A stretch of 64,000 bases of DNA. It comes from Pectobacterium fontis (GTDB lineage Bacteria; Pseudomonadota; Gammaproteobacteria; Enterobacterales; Enterobacteriaceae). Numbering within the stretch: position 1 is the stretch's first letter; every line of letters begins with the position of its first letter. The DNA lies in contig NZ_JSXC01000004.1 in assembly GCF_000803215.1 (NCBI RefSeq), positions 1 to 64,000 of the forward strand, in the 5' to 3' direction. Both the position numbers and the translations under genes were made by a program. Positions 1 to 9,092 of this stretch are shown one piece after another. The notes beneath the pieces were generated by a model, which did no database searches, was not told where the DNA came from, and worked only from the letters and a program-made list of their open reading frames with translations.

Positions 1-113
1 TCATCTTCATGGCCTTCCACGTAGATGTTACCGACAGAGTCAGAGGTGAAAGCACCGGCGGTAATGTTGCCCTGCGTTTTCCCTTCGATGCTGATATAGC
101 ATGGAGTTGGCAT
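1..113 (-). CDS. hcp: Hcp, type VI secretion tube protein (partial, N-terminus only)
   Basis: Reading leftward from the ATG at 113, the first 37 codons begin MPTPCYISIEGKTQGNITAG and continue through TSDSVGNIYVEGHED. This is the start of the Hcp family, the hexameric ring protein that stacks into the inner tube of the type VI secretion system and is itself secreted. The rest of the gene lies outside the window. A good ribosome binding site, AAGGAG on the minus strand at 121-126, sits 7 bases from the ATG. The long upstream region contains a sigma54-type promoter and two dyads described separately. No other type VI gene is visible, so it may be an orphan hcp or the first gene of an hcp/vgrG effector island. 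Confidence 0.9.
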   Translation of the reverse strand, partial: MPTPCYISIEGKTQGNITAGAFTSDSVGNIYVEGHED

Positions 114-179
114 AGTCTTGCTCCTTGTTGTTGAACGGACTGTGTTGTTAAACGGATTGAATAACTTCACGTTCTGTAT

Positions 180-196
180 AGCAATCCGCATGCCAA
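180..196 (-). promoter_or_regulatory. Sigma54-type promoter of hcp
   Basis: On the minus strand this reads TTGGCATGCGGATTGCT. It carries GG at -24 and GC at -12 with exactly ten bases between, and matches the RpoN consensus (YTGGCACGRNNNTTGCW) at nearly every fixed position except a T for C after TGGCA and a C for R. Transcription would start near 169, leaving a leader of about 56 bases. hcp genes in several species are known to need RpoN and a VasH-type enhancer-binding protein. The 114-637 interval otherwise holds the two dyads, the deo terminator and no gene. Confidence 0.75.
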
Positions 197-256
197 TTTT
201 TATGTTATTGTTTTTAATGAACAATTACTTTACTCAAATTTTCCCTAAGTCAAATT

Positions 257-274
257 TGAGCAAGAAGTTGCGCA
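257..274. promoter_or_regulatory. Imperfect dyad, candidate enhancer site 1 for hcp
   Basis: TGAGCAAGAAGTTGCGCA is a dyad of form TGnGCAA-N4-TTGCnCA. The identical 18 bases recur at 328-345, 71 bp away. Its centre lies roughly 95 bp upstream of the predicted sigma54 start, where activators of RpoN promoters commonly bind. The binding protein is not identifiable from the sequence. Confidence 0.55.
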
Positions 275-327
275 GACCTCGCGAAAAAACGGCATCCATT
301 GCGCAAACAGTGATTTATGCCAGAAAG

Positions 328-345
328 TGAGCAAGAAGTTGCGCA
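328..345. promoter_or_regulatory. Imperfect dyad, candidate enhancer site 2 for hcp
   Basis: Second exact copy of TGAGCAAGAAGTTGCGCA (identity extends to 19 bases, 329-347 versus 258-276). The 71-bp spacing is close to seven helical turns, so both copies would face the same side of the DNA. It sits about 170 bp upstream of the predicted hcp start. Confidence 0.55.
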
Positions 346-604
346 GAATGCGCATTTATTCTGAAAGTTTGAGTTAGGGATGAATTTAAGCAAAGTTTAT
401 TCTATCAATATTCCACGCATTGATAGAAATCGGTCGATTTTAGGTGATAAATAAACCACACTAAAGCCATGTGAATGCGAGTACTTACTCACTATTTAAA
501 GCGTCACCCCTTAGGACAGACCGAGCAACATAGCCAACACACAATACGGCAAGTGTCTTACTGAAGGAGTAAAAGGAACGGTTTAGAGGAAACGACAGGA
601 AATG

Positions 605-629
605 CAGCCCGGAATGGATGTCCGGGCTG
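605..629 (-). terminator. Hairpin terminator of the deo operon
   Basis: CAGCCCGGA (605-613) pairs with TCCGGGCTG (621-629) around a seven-base loop, just downstream of the deoD stop. The following bases on the minus strand are only modestly T-rich, so termination may be partial or factor assisted. Confidence 0.6.
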
Positions 630-637
630 GTGTGATG

Positions 638-1357
638 TTACTCGTTATCGCCCAGCAGAACGGATTCCAGTGCGATTTCGATCATCTCATTGAAGGTGTT
701 TTGACGCTCTTCTGACGTGGTTTGTGCGCCAGTACGAATGTGGTCAGAAACAGTACAGATCGCCAGCGCTTTGGCACCGAACTCTGCCGCGACGCCGTAG
801 ATACCCGCCGCTTCCATTTCCACACCCAGAATGCCGTATTTTTCCATCACGTCGAACATCTGTGGATCTGGCGTGTAGAAGAGGTCGGCAGAGAAGATGT
901 TACCGACACGCACGGAAACATCGCGTGCTTTGGCGGCATCGACAGCATTGCGCACCATGTCAAAATCGGCAATCGCGGCGTAGTCGTGATCTTTAAAGCG
1001 CATGCGGTTCACTTTGGAATCCGTACAAGCGCCCATACCGATCACCACGTCGCGCAGTTGCACATCTTCACGTACCGCACCGCAGGAACCCACACGGATG
1101 ATCTTCTTCACGCCGAATTCGGTGATCAGTTCTTTTGCATAGATCGAGCAGGATGGGATCCCCATACCGTGGCCCATCACTGAAATGTTACGGCCCTTGT
1201 AGGTTCCGGTGAACCCTAACATGCCACGCACGTTGTTCACTTCGCGGGCATTTTCCAGAAAGGTTTCTGCAATGTACTTAGCGCGCAGCGGGTCGCCCGG
1301 CATCAGTACTACGTCCGCGAAATCACCCATTTCTGCATTAATATGTGGCGTAGCCAT
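638..1357 (-). CDS. deoD: Purine nucleoside phosphorylase DeoD
   Basis: A 239-residue protein, the same length as the E. coli enzyme. It phosphorolyses purine (deoxy)nucleosides to free base and (deoxy)ribose 1-phosphate in the cytoplasm. Visible signatures are the N-terminal [22 protein letters not shown] phosphate and subunit region, the ribose-binding VEMEAAG at 179-185, and the catalytic Asp in SDHIRTG (Asp205 counting Met, the classic Asp204). It is the last gene of deoA-deoB-deoD, 45 bp after deoB, and feeds deoxyribose 1-phosphate to DeoB. The start [11 protein letters not shown] matches the family start. Confidence 0.97.
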   Translation of the reverse strand: MATPHINAEMGDFADVVLMPGDPLRAKYIAETFLENAREVNNVRGMLGFTGTYKGRNISVMGHGMGIPSCSIYAKELITEFGVKKIIRVGSCGAVREDVQLRDVVIGMGACTDSKVNRMRFKDHDYAAIADFDMVRNAVDAAKARDVSVRVGNIFSADLFYTPDPQMFDVMEKYGILGVEMEAAGIYGVAAEFGAKALAICTVSDHIRTGAQTTSEERQNTFNEMIEIALESVLLGDNE

Positions 1358-1402
1358 GCGTTTATTCCTTAATTAATCACGTTCACGTAAAAACGGTGTG
1401 TT

Positions 1403-2626
1403 TTACAGTATCGATTTGCCGTAGTCCATAGGCGACAAACCAAAGTAGGCGGCAACCGTCTGCCCGATATCGGCGAACGTTTCACGATGGCCGTATGAAC
1501 CTGGCTTCACGTTCGGGCCATAGATCAATACCGGGACGTTCTCGCGGGTATGATCGGTGCCGTGCCAGCTTGGGTCACAGCCGTGGTCGGCCGTCAGGAT
1601 CAGGATGTCGTCACCTTTCACGCGGGACAGCATTTCGGGCAGACGGCGATCAAACAGTTCCAGCGCGGCAGCATAGCCCGGAATATCGCGGCGGTGGCCA
1701 TAGGCGGAATCGAAATCAACAAAGTTGGTAAACACGATAGTGTTGTCGCCCGCAGCATCCATCTCTTTCAGTGTGGCGTCAAACAGCGCATCGATACCCG
1801 TGGCCTTCACTTTCTTCGTGATGCCAACCTGCGCGTAGATATCCGCAATTTTACCAACGGACACCACCTCGCCTCCTTTTTCCTCCACCATCTTTTTCAG
1901 GATGGTCGGCGCAGGTGGTTCAACGGCCAGATCGTGACGGTTGCCGGTACGTTCGAAACTGCCGGGTTTGTCACCGATAAACGGACGGGCAATCACGCGC
2001 CCAATGTTGTAGCCACCGTCGGTCAGCTCTTCGCGGGCGATCTCGCACAGCTCATACAGTTTATCCAGACCAAATGTCTCTTCATGGCAGGCAATCTGGA
2101 ACACGGAATCCGCCGAGGTATAGAAAATCGGCTTGCCGGTTTTCATATGCTCTTCACCCAATTGATCCAGAATCACCGTACCGGAAGAGTGGCAGTTGCC
2201 CAGATAGCCCGGCAGATTGGCGCGTTTCACCAGTTTATCCAGCAGTTCCTGCGGGAAACTGTTTTCTTCATCGTTAAAATAACCCCAGTCGAACAGGACA
2301 GGTACACCAGCGATTTCCCAGTGGCCTGACGGCGTATCTTTGCCCGAGGAGATTTCACTGGCATACGCGTAAGCCCCGATGATATCGGCATTTTCATCCA
2401 GCCCTGCCGGAAACGTTCCCGTTGAAGCCTCCGCCGCTTTACCCAAGCCCAGACGGCTCAGGTTCGGCAACTGCAACGCACCGCTGCGCCCTTTATTTGC
2501 TGTTCCCGCCGCACACGCCTGAGCGATATGCCCCAGCGTATCCGATCCCACATCGCCAAAACGTTCAGCGTCGGCACTGCTGCCGATGCCAAACGAATCG
2601 AGAACCATGATATATGCACGTTTCAT
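1403..2626 (-). CDS. deoB: Phosphopentomutase DeoB
   Basis: A 407-residue protein, equal to E. coli DeoB. It interconverts (deoxy)ribose 1-phosphate and 5-phosphate using two Mn ions in the alkaline-phosphatase fold. The N-terminal metal motif [11 protein letters not shown] places the metal Asp at residue 10. DTPSGHWE at about 97-104 holds the phosphorylated Thr. [18 protein letters not shown] near the C-terminus supplies further Asp and His metal ligands. It lies between deoA and deoD in one leftward operon; the 89-bp gap to deoA contains a short GCCTATAGGC palindrome. Its product deoxyribose 5-phosphate would go to DeoC, which is not encoded in this window. Confidence 0.97.
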   Translation of the reverse strand: MKRAYIMVLDSFGIGSSADAERFGDVGSDTLGHIAQACAAGTANKGRSGALQLPNLSRLGLGKAAEASTGTFPAGLDENADIIGAYAYASEISSGKDTPSGHWEIAGVPVLFDWGYFNDEENSFPQELLDKLVKRANLPGYLGNCHSSGTVILDQLGEEHMKTGKPIFYTSADSVFQIACHEETFGLDKLYELCEIAREELTDGGYNIGRVIARPFIGDKPGSFERTGNRHDLAVEPPAPTILKKMVEEKGGEVVSVGKIADIYAQVGITKKVKATGIDALFDATLKEMDAAGDNTIVFTNFVDFDSAYGHRRDIPGYAAALELFDRRLPEMLSRVKGDDILILTADHGCDPSWHGTDHTRENVPVLIYGPNVKPGSYGHRETFADIGQTVAAYFGLSPMDYGKSIL

Positions 2627-2715
2627 TCTTTTTCTCCTGCGCAGCTCTGCGCTAACGCCCTGCCTATAGGCAAGGGAAAATCAATTCAAAACTACCGATA
2701 ACCAGCCCTGCACGA

Positions 2716-4044
2716 TCACGCATCTGCGCTCACCCGACGATAGACCATTGGTTTTTTTTCTGGCGCCGTGTCGCCCAGTTGGATCGCGGCACGCACGTCA
2801 TTTGCCGCCTGCTGCCACTGTGCTTCCGTATTGGCGTGGATCACCGCCAGCGGGCGCTGTGCGTCAACGCGTTCACCCAGGCTAATCATGCTATCCAGCC
2901 CGACGCTATAATCGATCGCATCCGTAGCCTGACGGCGTCCACCGCCCAGCGATACGACCGCCATACCCAGCGCGCGGGTGTCCATTGCGGTGACGATACC
3001 CTCACGCGCCGCAAACACCGGCTTACTTAACAGCGCCACTGGCAGATAGCGATCGTAGTGCTCGACAAAATCACTCGGGCCACGCTGTGCGGCAACCATC
3101 CGACCAAAGATTTCAGCCGCTTTGCCGTTATCCAATACGGCCTGCAAACGTGAATGCGCGTCGTTCGCCGAGCTTGCCAACCCGCCCGCAAGCAGCATCT
3201 CACCACAGAGTGCCATAGTAACATCATACAGGCGCGAATTGCGGATCTCTCCCGTCAGGAAGCGCACGGCTTCACGCACTTCCAGCGCATTCCCCGCACT
3301 GGAGGCCAGCACCTGATTCATGTCGGTCAACAATGCGCTGGTGCGACATCCGGCATTATTCGCTACGCCGACAATCGCCTGCGCCAGTTGCTCGGACAGG
3401 TCATAGGTCGGCATAAACGCCCCGGAACCGACTTTCACATCCATCACCAGCGCGTCCAGCCCTTCAGCCAGTTTCTTCGCCAGAATCGACGCAGTGATCA
3501 ACGGGATCGAATCGACCGTCGCGGTAATGTCACGCGTGGCGTAAAAGCGCTTATCCGCCGGAGCCAGCGAGGAGGTCTGCCCGATAATCGCGACGCCAAC
3601 CTGCTGGATGATGCGACGAAAAGCGTCATCGTTCGGGAAAATATCCAGCCCCGGAATGGCTTCGAGCTTATCCAGCGTACCACCGGTATGCCCCAGCCCA
3701 CGCCCGGAAATCATCGGAACGTAGCCCCCACAGGCGGCAACCATCGGCCCCAGCATCAGCGACGTAACATCCCCTACGCCGCCGGTAGAGTGTTTGTCCA
3801 CCAACGGGCCGTTCAGGTTCAGATTTCTCCAGTCCAGCACCGTGCCAGAATCCCGCATAGCCAGAGTCAGCGCCACGCGTTCATCCATCGACATGTCGTG
3901 AAAATAGATGGTCATCGCCAGTGCCGCGATCTGCCCTTCGGAGACGGTATTGTCACGAATACCGTTGATGAAGAAGCGGATCTCCTCTTCACTCAGGGCT
4001 TTGCCATCACGCTTCTTACGAATAATTTCCTTAATCAGAAACAA
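2716..4044 (-). CDS. deoA: Thymidine phosphorylase DeoA (TTG start)
   Basis: Thymidine phosphorylase converts thymidine and phosphate to thymine and 2-deoxyribose 1-phosphate. The phosphate-binding KHSTGGVGD and the family signature around [18 protein letters not shown] are intact. An ATG-started reading frame runs back to 4116, but its first 24 codons resemble nothing and cross the expected leader. Homology begins at [14 protein letters not shown], encoded from a TTG at 4044 with AGGAG eight bases upstream. That gives 442 residues, like the E. coli enzyme, which I also recall starting at TTG. It is the first gene of the operon here; in E. coli deoC precedes it. Confidence 0.94.
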   Translation of the reverse strand: MFLIKEIIRKKRDGKALSEEEIRFFINGIRDNTVSEGQIAALAMTIYFHDMSMDERVALTLAMRDSGTVLDWRNLNLNGPLVDKHSTGGVGDVTSLMLGPMVAACGGYVPMISGRGLGHTGGTLDKLEAIPGLDIFPNDDAFRRIIQQVGVAIIGQTSSLAPADKRFYATRDITATVDSIPLITASILAKKLAEGLDALVMDVKVGSGAFMPTYDLSEQLAQAIVGVANNAGCRTSALLTDMNQVLASSAGNALEVREAVRFLTGEIRNSRLYDVTMALCGEMLLAGGLASSANDAHSRLQAVLDNGKAAEIFGRMVAAQRGPSDFVEHYDRYLPVALLSKPVFAAREGIVTAMDTRALGMAVVSLGGGRRQATDAIDYSVGLDSMISLGERVDAQRPLAVIHANTEAQWQQAANDVRAAIQLGDTAPEKKPMVYRRVSADA

Positions 4045-4128
4045 GGTTTGTACTCCTGATGAGTTCTGATAACACTCAGCAACCCCTCCCGCTGAAAGTA
4101 CATTTGAACACGCCACTCATCGATATTT

Positions 4129-4166
4129 CGTGCACTTATTCACACTTGATGTAATAAGAATGCAAT
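4129..4166 (-). promoter_or_regulatory. deo control region: promoter-proximal CRP site and CytR octamer
   Basis: CGTGCACTTATTCACA (4129-4144) matches the CRP consensus in its TCACA half and partly in the other. AATGCAAT (4159-4166) is the reverse of a CytR-type octamer. With the perfect CRP site at 4181-4196 this copies the E. coli deoP2 arrangement: two CRP sites about 52-53 bp apart with CytR between. By analogy the start would be near 4096. No DeoR palindrome (TGTTAGAATTCTAACA) was seen. Confidence 0.6.
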
Positions 4167-4180
4167 AAATGATAATTATA

Positions 4181-4196
4181 TGTGATTCAAATCACA
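4181..4196. promoter_or_regulatory. Strong CRP site upstream of deoA
   Basis: TGTGATTCAAATCACA is a perfect TGTGA-N6-TCACA palindrome. Its centre is 52 bp from the weaker CRP-like site at 4129-4144, as in deoP2. It lies between deoA and the divergent yhbQ, about 150 bp from each, so it could also influence yhbQ, although the deo arrangement is the better explanation. Confidence 0.75.
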
Positions 4197-4341
4197 GATA
4201 CTCGCGTAAAGCGAGCCATTTAGGGAAAAGGCTGTTTATGTTCAGCGTATTTTTCAAAAACGTTCGCCTTATGCTTCACCTGACCGATGAAGCCACCTAC
4301 ACTAGCCGCGGGTGAGATGCAGAGAAAACACAGATAACATC

Positions 4342-4647
4342 ATGAATAAGCACAACTCTTCCTGGTATTTGTACATCCTGCGTACCGCCGCTGGTAGGCT
4401 TTATACCGGTATCACCACCGATGTCAGCCGCCGTATGAATCAGCATCAAACCGGGAAAGGGGCAAAAGCATTGCGGGGAAAAGGGGAATTGACGCTGGTG
4501 TTTTACTGTCTGGTGGGGGATCGCTCCAGCGCGCTCAAGCTGGAGTATCGCATTAAGCAGTTGAGTAAAAACCAAAAAGAAAGGCTGGTACAAGACCAGC
4601 CCCAGACGCTTTGTATTGATACGCTATTGGCTAACGAATCACACTAG
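4342..4647 (+). CDS. yhbQ: GIY-YIG nuclease-fold protein YhbQ (UPF0213)
   Basis: A small GIY-YIG superfamily protein: [27 protein letters not shown] carries the paired Y-I and Y-T-G-I elements, the Arg of helix 1 and the following His. The downstream KLEYRIKQL contains the usual Glu. YhbQ-like proteins are single-domain and have been linked to DNA damage responses; the substrate is uncertain. I chose the ATG at 4342 ([13 protein letters not shown]), giving 101 residues like E. coli YhbQ; an in-frame ATG at 4312 would add ten unrelated residues. Neither start has a clear Shine-Dalgarno. It converges on yhbS with a 4-bp overlap at the stops. Confidence 0.9.
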   Translation: MNKHNSSWYLYILRTAAGRLYTGITTDVSRRMNQHQTGKGAKALRGKGELTLVFYCLVGDRSSALKLEYRIKQLSKNQKERLVQDQPQTLCIDTLLANESH

Positions 4648-5186
4648 AGAAAGCGGTTAAAGGGTTCGGCGTATTCCACTAACCCACTCGTGCTTTTAAA
4701 ACTGCTCTCGCTCTCAGCATCCCCTTCACCGACCACATGGTTATCCGCCAGTGGGTAAACCTGAAACGCCGACTCACTGTTCGGCCAGCGGCAGTGCAAC
4801 TGGTGCGTGGTCGCCGGAACAAAACCAAAACGGGAGTAGTACGTTGGCTCGCCCAGCACGACGACGGCGGTATAGCTAAATTCATTCAGCGCATCCAACC
4901 CCTCGTAGACCAGTTTCTCCCCCACGCCTTGTCGGCGTAGGCTTTCGTCTACCGCTAACGGCGCAAGCGCCACCCACTGCCGATCTTCTCCGTCGATCAG
5001 CACCGGGCTAAAGGCGGCGTAACCCACCACACCGCCTTCGTCGTCGGTGGCTACGACGCCGAGCGTCAATAAGCCATCTTCACGCAGTTGATGAACCAGA
5101 TCCGCTTCCGCGCCCGTTGGAAAAGCGCGGCGTAATAAACTGTCGATCCCTGCGGCATCGACGGGAATTTCAACCCGAACTAGCAT
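4644..5186 (-). CDS. yhbS: GNAT-family N-acetyltransferase YhbS
   Basis: A GNAT acyltransferase of 180 residues, slightly longer than E. coli YhbS (about 167). The acetyl-CoA binding region is [20 protein letters not shown], with the R/Q-x-x-G-x-G loop at RRQGVG. It is followed by [15 protein letters not shown], the usual late motif of this subfamily. The acceptor substrate is unknown here. The start ATG overlaps the end of ubiT by 7 bp, so translation is probably coupled. The extra length is near the C-terminus ([16 protein letters not shown]), an acidic Ser-rich insertion before the conserved [10 protein letters not shown] tail. Confidence 0.92.
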   Translation of the reverse strand: MLVRVEIPVDAAGIDSLLRRAFPTGAEADLVHQLREDGLLTLGVVATDDEGGVVGYAAFSPVLIDGEDRQWVALAPLAVDESLRRQGVGEKLVYEGLDALNEFSYTAVVVLGEPTYYSRFGFVPATTHQLHCRWPNSESAFQVYPLADNHVVGEGDAESESSFKSTSGLVEYAEPFNRFL

Positions 5187-5704
5187 GATACTGGCGCGTG
5201 ATTCGTCGTTTGCACTACGCCCTCCTGTAAACCGGCTGCCACGAAATTGGCCAGTTGCAGCAGGCCAATACGCAACGGCGCAGGCATGGCTTCCAGCTCA
5301 ATAGCATCCATCAGGTTCTTCACATACAAACCTAATTCGGTGTCACCCTCGATGCGCAGACGGCGCTGGAAAAAGAGCGAATCGGGATCTTCTTTACGCG
5401 CCGCGATCAAAATCAGATCGTTCGCGTCTGCACTGAAGCTGACATCCGGCGTCTCGTCGTGACTTACGACCAATCGGCCATCGCGCAAGGTCATAAACCA
5501 CTGCAAGCCAACGTCGCGCACTTCAATCTTCAGCCAGCGGCTGTCGAGAAACGCCAGATCGCCCTCTTCCAGCGCCTGACGGAATTGCCAGCTCAACATC
5601 TGTTCCAAAACCTGACGCTGTAGCGCGAAGGGAGTGAACTTGAGTGGCTTACCTAATAAGCTCGGCCCCTGACGCACAATCTGCGCGCGTAGTTTTTCCA
5701 ACAC
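5180..5704 (-). CDS. ubiT: UbiT (YhbT), SCP2-domain lipid-binding ubiquinone factor
   Basis: An SCP2 sterol-carrier-fold protein required with UbiU and UbiV for oxygen-independent ubiquinone synthesis; it is thought to bind isoprenoid intermediates. The frame is open to 5764, but the first 20 codons do not match the family. Homology starts at VLEKLRAQIV, encoded from a GTG at 5704 with AAGAGGAG correctly placed, giving 174 residues as in E. coli. The signature stretch is FTPFALQRQVLEQMLSWQFR and the C-terminal half has FFQRRLRIEGDTELGLYVKN. It is divergent from ubiU and in an apparent operon with yhbS. Confidence 0.93.
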   Translation of the reverse strand: MLEKLRAQIVRQGPSLLGKPLKFTPFALQRQVLEQMLSWQFRQALEEGDLAFLDSRWLKIEVRDVGLQWFMTLRDGRLVVSHDETPDVSFSADANDLILIAARKEDPDSLFFQRRLRIEGDTELGLYVKNLMDAIELEAMPAPLRIGLLQLANFVAAGLQEGVVQTTNHAPVSC

Positions 5705-5937
5705 TGGCGTACTCCTCTTAAAGCGGTCTGACTGTTCAGATAATCTGCAAGCATTTTGCCACATCCACCGCGAGCGGCAGAGGTCTATGTCAATAATTTA
5801 GTCGGTTATCCGATTATGCCCAATAGATTTTGTCCTTGCGCGACGATTAGCACCTTTAACTGCCTTAAATCAAAGTCCTTCTCTGATGGGGTCATTAAGA
5901 TGCCCTATTGTTAACAACATGCATCGATTGATAAAAA

Positions 5938-6933
5938 ATGGAACTGCTTTGCCCCGCCGGTAACCTACCGGCACTGAAAGCTGCCATCGATAATGGCGCA
6001 GATGCGGTCTATATCGGCCTAAAGGATGACACCAACGCGCGTCATTTTGCCGGGCTGAATTTTACCGATAAGAAACTACAGGAAGCGCGCGAATACGTGC
6101 ACCGCCACCGGCGTAAGCTGCATATCGCCATCAATACGTTTGCTCACCCGGATGGCTATGAGCGCTGGCAGCGCGCCGTGGACATGGCCGCACAGATCGG
6201 GGCCGATGTACTGATCCTCGCCGATGTCGCGATGCTGGAATATGCCGCCGAGCGCTATCCTCACATTGAACGTCACGTTTCGGTGCAGGCTTCGGCGACA
6301 AACACGGAGGCAATCCGTTTCTATCATCGTCATTTTGATGTCTCACGCATCGTGCTGCCGCGCGTGCTGTCCATCCATCAGGTGAAACAAATCGCCCGCA
6401 CCAGCCCGGTGCCACTTGAAGTGTTCGCCTTCGGTAGCCTGTGCATCATGGCGGAAGGCCGTTGTTATCTCTCTTCTTATTTGACCGGTGAGTCACCGAA
6501 TACCGTAGGTGCCTGTTCGCCAGCGCGGTTTGTACGCTGGCAGCAGACGGAAAACGGCATGGAATCGCGCCTGAACAATATTCTGATTGACCGCTATCAG
6601 GACGATGAAAACGCCGGTTATCCCACACTGTGTAAAGGCCGCTATGTAGTCGATGGGCAGCGCTACCACGCGCTGGAAGAGCCTACCAGCCTGAATACGC
6701 TGGAGCTTCTGCCTGAATTGATGGCTGCCAATATTGCTTCCGTGAAGATAGAGGGGCGCCAACGCAGTCCGGCCTACGTCAGCCAGATCACACAGGTATG
6801 GCGACAGGCTATTGATCGCTGCCAGGCTAGCCCTGAAACATTCGTGCCCACACAGGCATGGATGGATGCGTTAGGCGCGGTGGCAGAAGGCACCCAGACC
6901 ACGCTTGGCGCTTATCACCGTAAATGGCAGTAG
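5938..6933 (+). CDS. ubiU: UbiU (YhbU), U32-family Fe-S protein for anaerobic ubiquinone synthesis
   Basis: A peptidase-U32-family protein of 331 residues, partner of UbiV in O2-independent hydroxylation of the ubiquinone ring. Four Cys positioned exactly as the E. coli 4Fe-4S ligands are present: Cys169 and Cys176 (SLCIMAEGRC), Cys193 (GACSP) and Cys232 (TLCKGR). It overlaps no gene and precedes ubiV by 11 bp. The ATG at 5938 lacks a visible Shine-Dalgarno but starts exactly at the family N-terminus MELLCPAGN. The 5' region holds isolated FNR-like half sites (ATCAA near 5869, TTGAT near 5925) but no full FNR palindrome. Confidence 0.95.
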   Translation: MELLCPAGNLPALKAAIDNGADAVYIGLKDDTNARHFAGLNFTDKKLQEAREYVHRHRRKLHIAINTFAHPDGYERWQRAVDMAAQIGADVLILADVAMLEYAAERYPHIERHVSVQASATNTEAIRFYHRHFDVSRIVLPRVLSIHQVKQIARTSPVPLEVFAFGSLCIMAEGRCYLSSYLTGESPNTVGACSPARFVRWQQTENGMESRLNNILIDRYQDDENAGYPTLCKGRYVVDGQRYHALEEPTSLNTLELLPELMAANIASVKIEGRQRSPAYVSQITQVWRQAIDRCQASPETFVPTQAWMDALGAVAEGTQTTLGAYHRKWQ

Positions 6934-6944
6934 CGGGAGAACAC

Positions 6945-7823
6945 ATGAAATACGCATTAGGGAACATCCTCTACTATTGGCCGAAACAAGATGTCGAGGC
7001 GTTTTATCAGGCCGCCATGAACAGCAGCGCGGATATCGTTTATCTCGGCGAAACCGTGTGCAGCAAACGCCGCCTGATGAAGGTAGCAGACTGGTTCAAC
7101 GTAGCCCGCGAGATCGCCAGCAGCGGCAAACAGGTGGTGATCTCGACGTTGGCACTTTTACAAGCCCCGTCGGAACTGACAGAGCTAAAACGCTATGTAG
7201 AAAACGGCGAGTTTTTACTGGAAGCCAACGATCTGGGTGCCGTCAATATCGCGGCCGAACGCGGGTTGCCTTTTGTCGCCGGGCACGCGCTCAATTGCTA
7301 CAACGCCTACACTCTGCGCGTGTTGCACAAACAAGGCATGGTGCGCTGGTGTATGCCAGTCGAGCTTTCTCGTGACTGGCTGCAAAACCTGTTGAATCAG
7401 TGTGACGAGCTTGGCTTTCGCCATCATTTTGAAGTGGAAGTGCTCAGCTATGGTCATTTGCCACTCGCCTATTCCGCCCGCTGCTTCACCGCCCGTTCAG
7501 AAGATCGGCCAAAAGATGAATGTGAAACCTGCTGCCTGAATTATCCGCAAGGGAGAAAAATGCTATCGCAGGAAAATCAGCAGGTCTTTGTCCTCAATGG
7601 TATCCAGACGCAAAGCGGCTATTGTTACAACCTTGGCAACGAACTGACATCGATGCAGGATCTGGTCGATATTGTCCGGCTGTCTCCGAACGATATCAGC
7701 ACGCTGGCGATGCTGGATCACTTCCGCGCCAATGAACAAGGCAATGCGCCATTAACGCTGGAAAATCAGGCGGATTGCAACGGTTACTGGCGTCGCGTTG
7801 CTGGCCTTGAGCTTGTTCCGTAA
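6945..7823 (+). CDS. ubiV: UbiV (YhbV), Fe-S partner of UbiU
   Basis: A second U32-family protein, 292 residues from the ATG at 6945 (MKYALGNILYYWPK), equal in length to E. coli UbiV. An upstream in-frame ATG at 6924 would overlap ubiU and add seven unrelated residues, while GGGAGA precedes 6945. The 4Fe-4S ligand set is intact: Cys39, Cys180, Cys193 and Cys197 (DECETCC). UbiU and UbiV form a heterodimer that hydroxylates the ubiquinone precursor using prephenate as oxygen donor. A strong terminator follows at 7837. Confidence 0.95.
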   Translation: MKYALGNILYYWPKQDVEAFYQAAMNSSADIVYLGETVCSKRRLMKVADWFNVAREIASSGKQVVISTLALLQAPSELTELKRYVENGEFLLEANDLGAVNIAAERGLPFVAGHALNCYNAYTLRVLHKQGMVRWCMPVELSRDWLQNLLNQCDELGFRHHFEVEVLSYGHLPLAYSARCFTARSEDRPKDECETCCLNYPQGRKMLSQENQQVFVLNGIQTQSGYCYNLGNELTSMQDLVDIVRLSPNDISTLAMLDHFRANEQGNAPLTLENQADCNGYWRRVAGLELVP

Positions 7824-7836
7824 CCCGTTTCACCTC

Positions 7837-7860
7837 AGGGCGGTCAGCCGCCCTTTTCTT
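7837..7860 (+). terminator. Rho-independent terminator after ubiV
   Basis: AGGGCGG (7837-7843) and CCGCCCT (7848-7854) form a GC-rich stem with a four-base loop followed by TTTCTT. It lies 14 bp after the ubiV stop. Confidence 0.85.
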
Positions 7861-7987
7861 TCAAACGCACCTTTTGAATTACATAGCGCTGCGACATTCC
7901 CGCATACTATTCTGACTTTCATCATTGGCTGACAGCGTTAGCATCCACCAACCCAGTGGAGTCAGTGAACAATAAAGTGAGCCTATT

Positions 7988-8995
7988 ATGTCCACATCTT
8001 CTCAACCCGCTGTATTTTCCGTCCTCGATCTTGCGCCTATCCCACAAGGTGCGACAGCGCGTGACGCTTTCCATCGTTCGCTGGATCTGGCACAACATGC
8101 AGAAAAATGGGGCTATCATCGCTATTGGCTGGCAGAACACCACAGCATGACGGGGATCGCCAGCGCGGCAACATCAGTGCTGCTCGGCTATCTTGCCTCG
8201 GGTACAGAACGCATTCGTCTCGGTTCCGGTGGCGTAATGCTGCCAAACCACTCACCGCTCGTCATCGCCGAGCAGTTCGGTACGCTGGAATCGCTGTATC
8301 CCGGCCGTATCGATTTGGGATTAGGCCGCGCGCCCGGCACCGACCAGCGCACCATGATGGCGCTGCGCCGCCACCTCAACGCCGATATTGAGGATTTCCC
8401 ACGCGATGTGCAGGAGCTGCAACGCTATTTCGCTGACGCACAGCCGGGTCAGGCGGTGCAAGCCGTCCCCGGACAAGGCTTACAGGTTCCGATTTGGCTA
8501 TTGGGATCGAGCCTGTATAGCGCGCAACTGGCCGCGAGACTAGGTTTACCTTTTGCCTTCGCCGCCCATTTCGCCCCCGATATGTTGCTGGAGGCATTCC
8601 GTCTCTATCGTGAGAACTTTGTCCCTTCCGCCACTCTCGCCCATCCTTATGCGATGGTGTGCGTCAATGTGGTTGCGGCAGAGAGCGATCGGGATGCACG
8701 CTTCCTTTTCACCTCGATACAGCAACAGTTCATTAACCTGCGCCGTGGCACGCCAGGTCCGTTGCCCGCACCGGTAGAACACATCGATACGGTTGGCTCG
8801 CCTGCCGAACAGTTTGGCGTGGATCAGGCATTACGGCTGGCGATTGTCGGCGATCGCGCCAAGGTTCGCCATGGATTGCAGAGCCTGTTACGTGAAACAC
8901 AGGCGGATGAAGTGATGATCAATGGTCAAATCTTCGACCATCAGGCACGCCTGCAATCGTTTGAGATTGCGATGGATGTACGGCACACGCTTTAG
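7988..8995 (+). CDS. yhbW: Luciferase-like monooxygenase YhbW
   Basis: A 335-residue bacterial-luciferase-family flavoprotein (TIM barrel). Family stretches include [30 protein letters not shown], the flavin-region [23 protein letters not shown] and [12 protein letters not shown]. The substrate is unknown; it is clearly the YhbW ortholog, which is not characterised in detail. It has its own upstream gap after the ubiV terminator and ends at a bidirectional terminator shared with deaD. The start [15 protein letters not shown] fits the family N-terminus. Confidence 0.93.
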   Translation: MSTSSQPAVFSVLDLAPIPQGATARDAFHRSLDLAQHAEKWGYHRYWLAEHHSMTGIASAATSVLLGYLASGTERIRLGSGGVMLPNHSPLVIAEQFGTLESLYPGRIDLGLGRAPGTDQRTMMALRRHLNADIEDFPRDVQELQRYFADAQPGQAVQAVPGQGLQVPIWLLGSSLYSAQLAARLGLPFAFAAHFAPDMLLEAFRLYRENFVPSATLAHPYAMVCVNVVAAESDRDARFLFTSIQQQFINLRRGTPGPLPAPVEHIDTVGSPAEQFGVDQALRLAIVGDRAKVRHGLQSLLRETQADEVMINGQIFDHQARLQSFEIAMDVRHTL

Positions 8996-9001
8996 CCAAA
9001 A

Positions 9002-9027
9002 AAAACGACCCAGAATCGGGTCGTTTT
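9002..9027. terminator. Bidirectional terminator between yhbW and deaD
   Basis: AAAACGACCC (9002-9011) pairs with GGGTCGTTTT (9018-9027). A-rich sequence precedes and T-rich sequence follows the stem, so it can end yhbW on the plus strand and deaD on the minus strand (T8 run in that direction). Confidence 0.9.
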
Positions 9028-9092
9028 GTATTGCAGTACATCTCGTGGAAACCGCCGGTATTAAAACAAGCGGTTTCTAAACAGACTGTCGT

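Noticed and set aside
3154-4059. 301-codon frame opposite deoA
   Set aside because: DeoA is well conserved on the minus strand and the plus translation is Arg/His/Gln-rich without family similarity.
5858-5931. FNR site upstream of ubiU
   Set aside because: Only separate half sites (ATCAA, TTGAT) are visible, too far apart for the TTGAT-N4-ATCAA palindrome.
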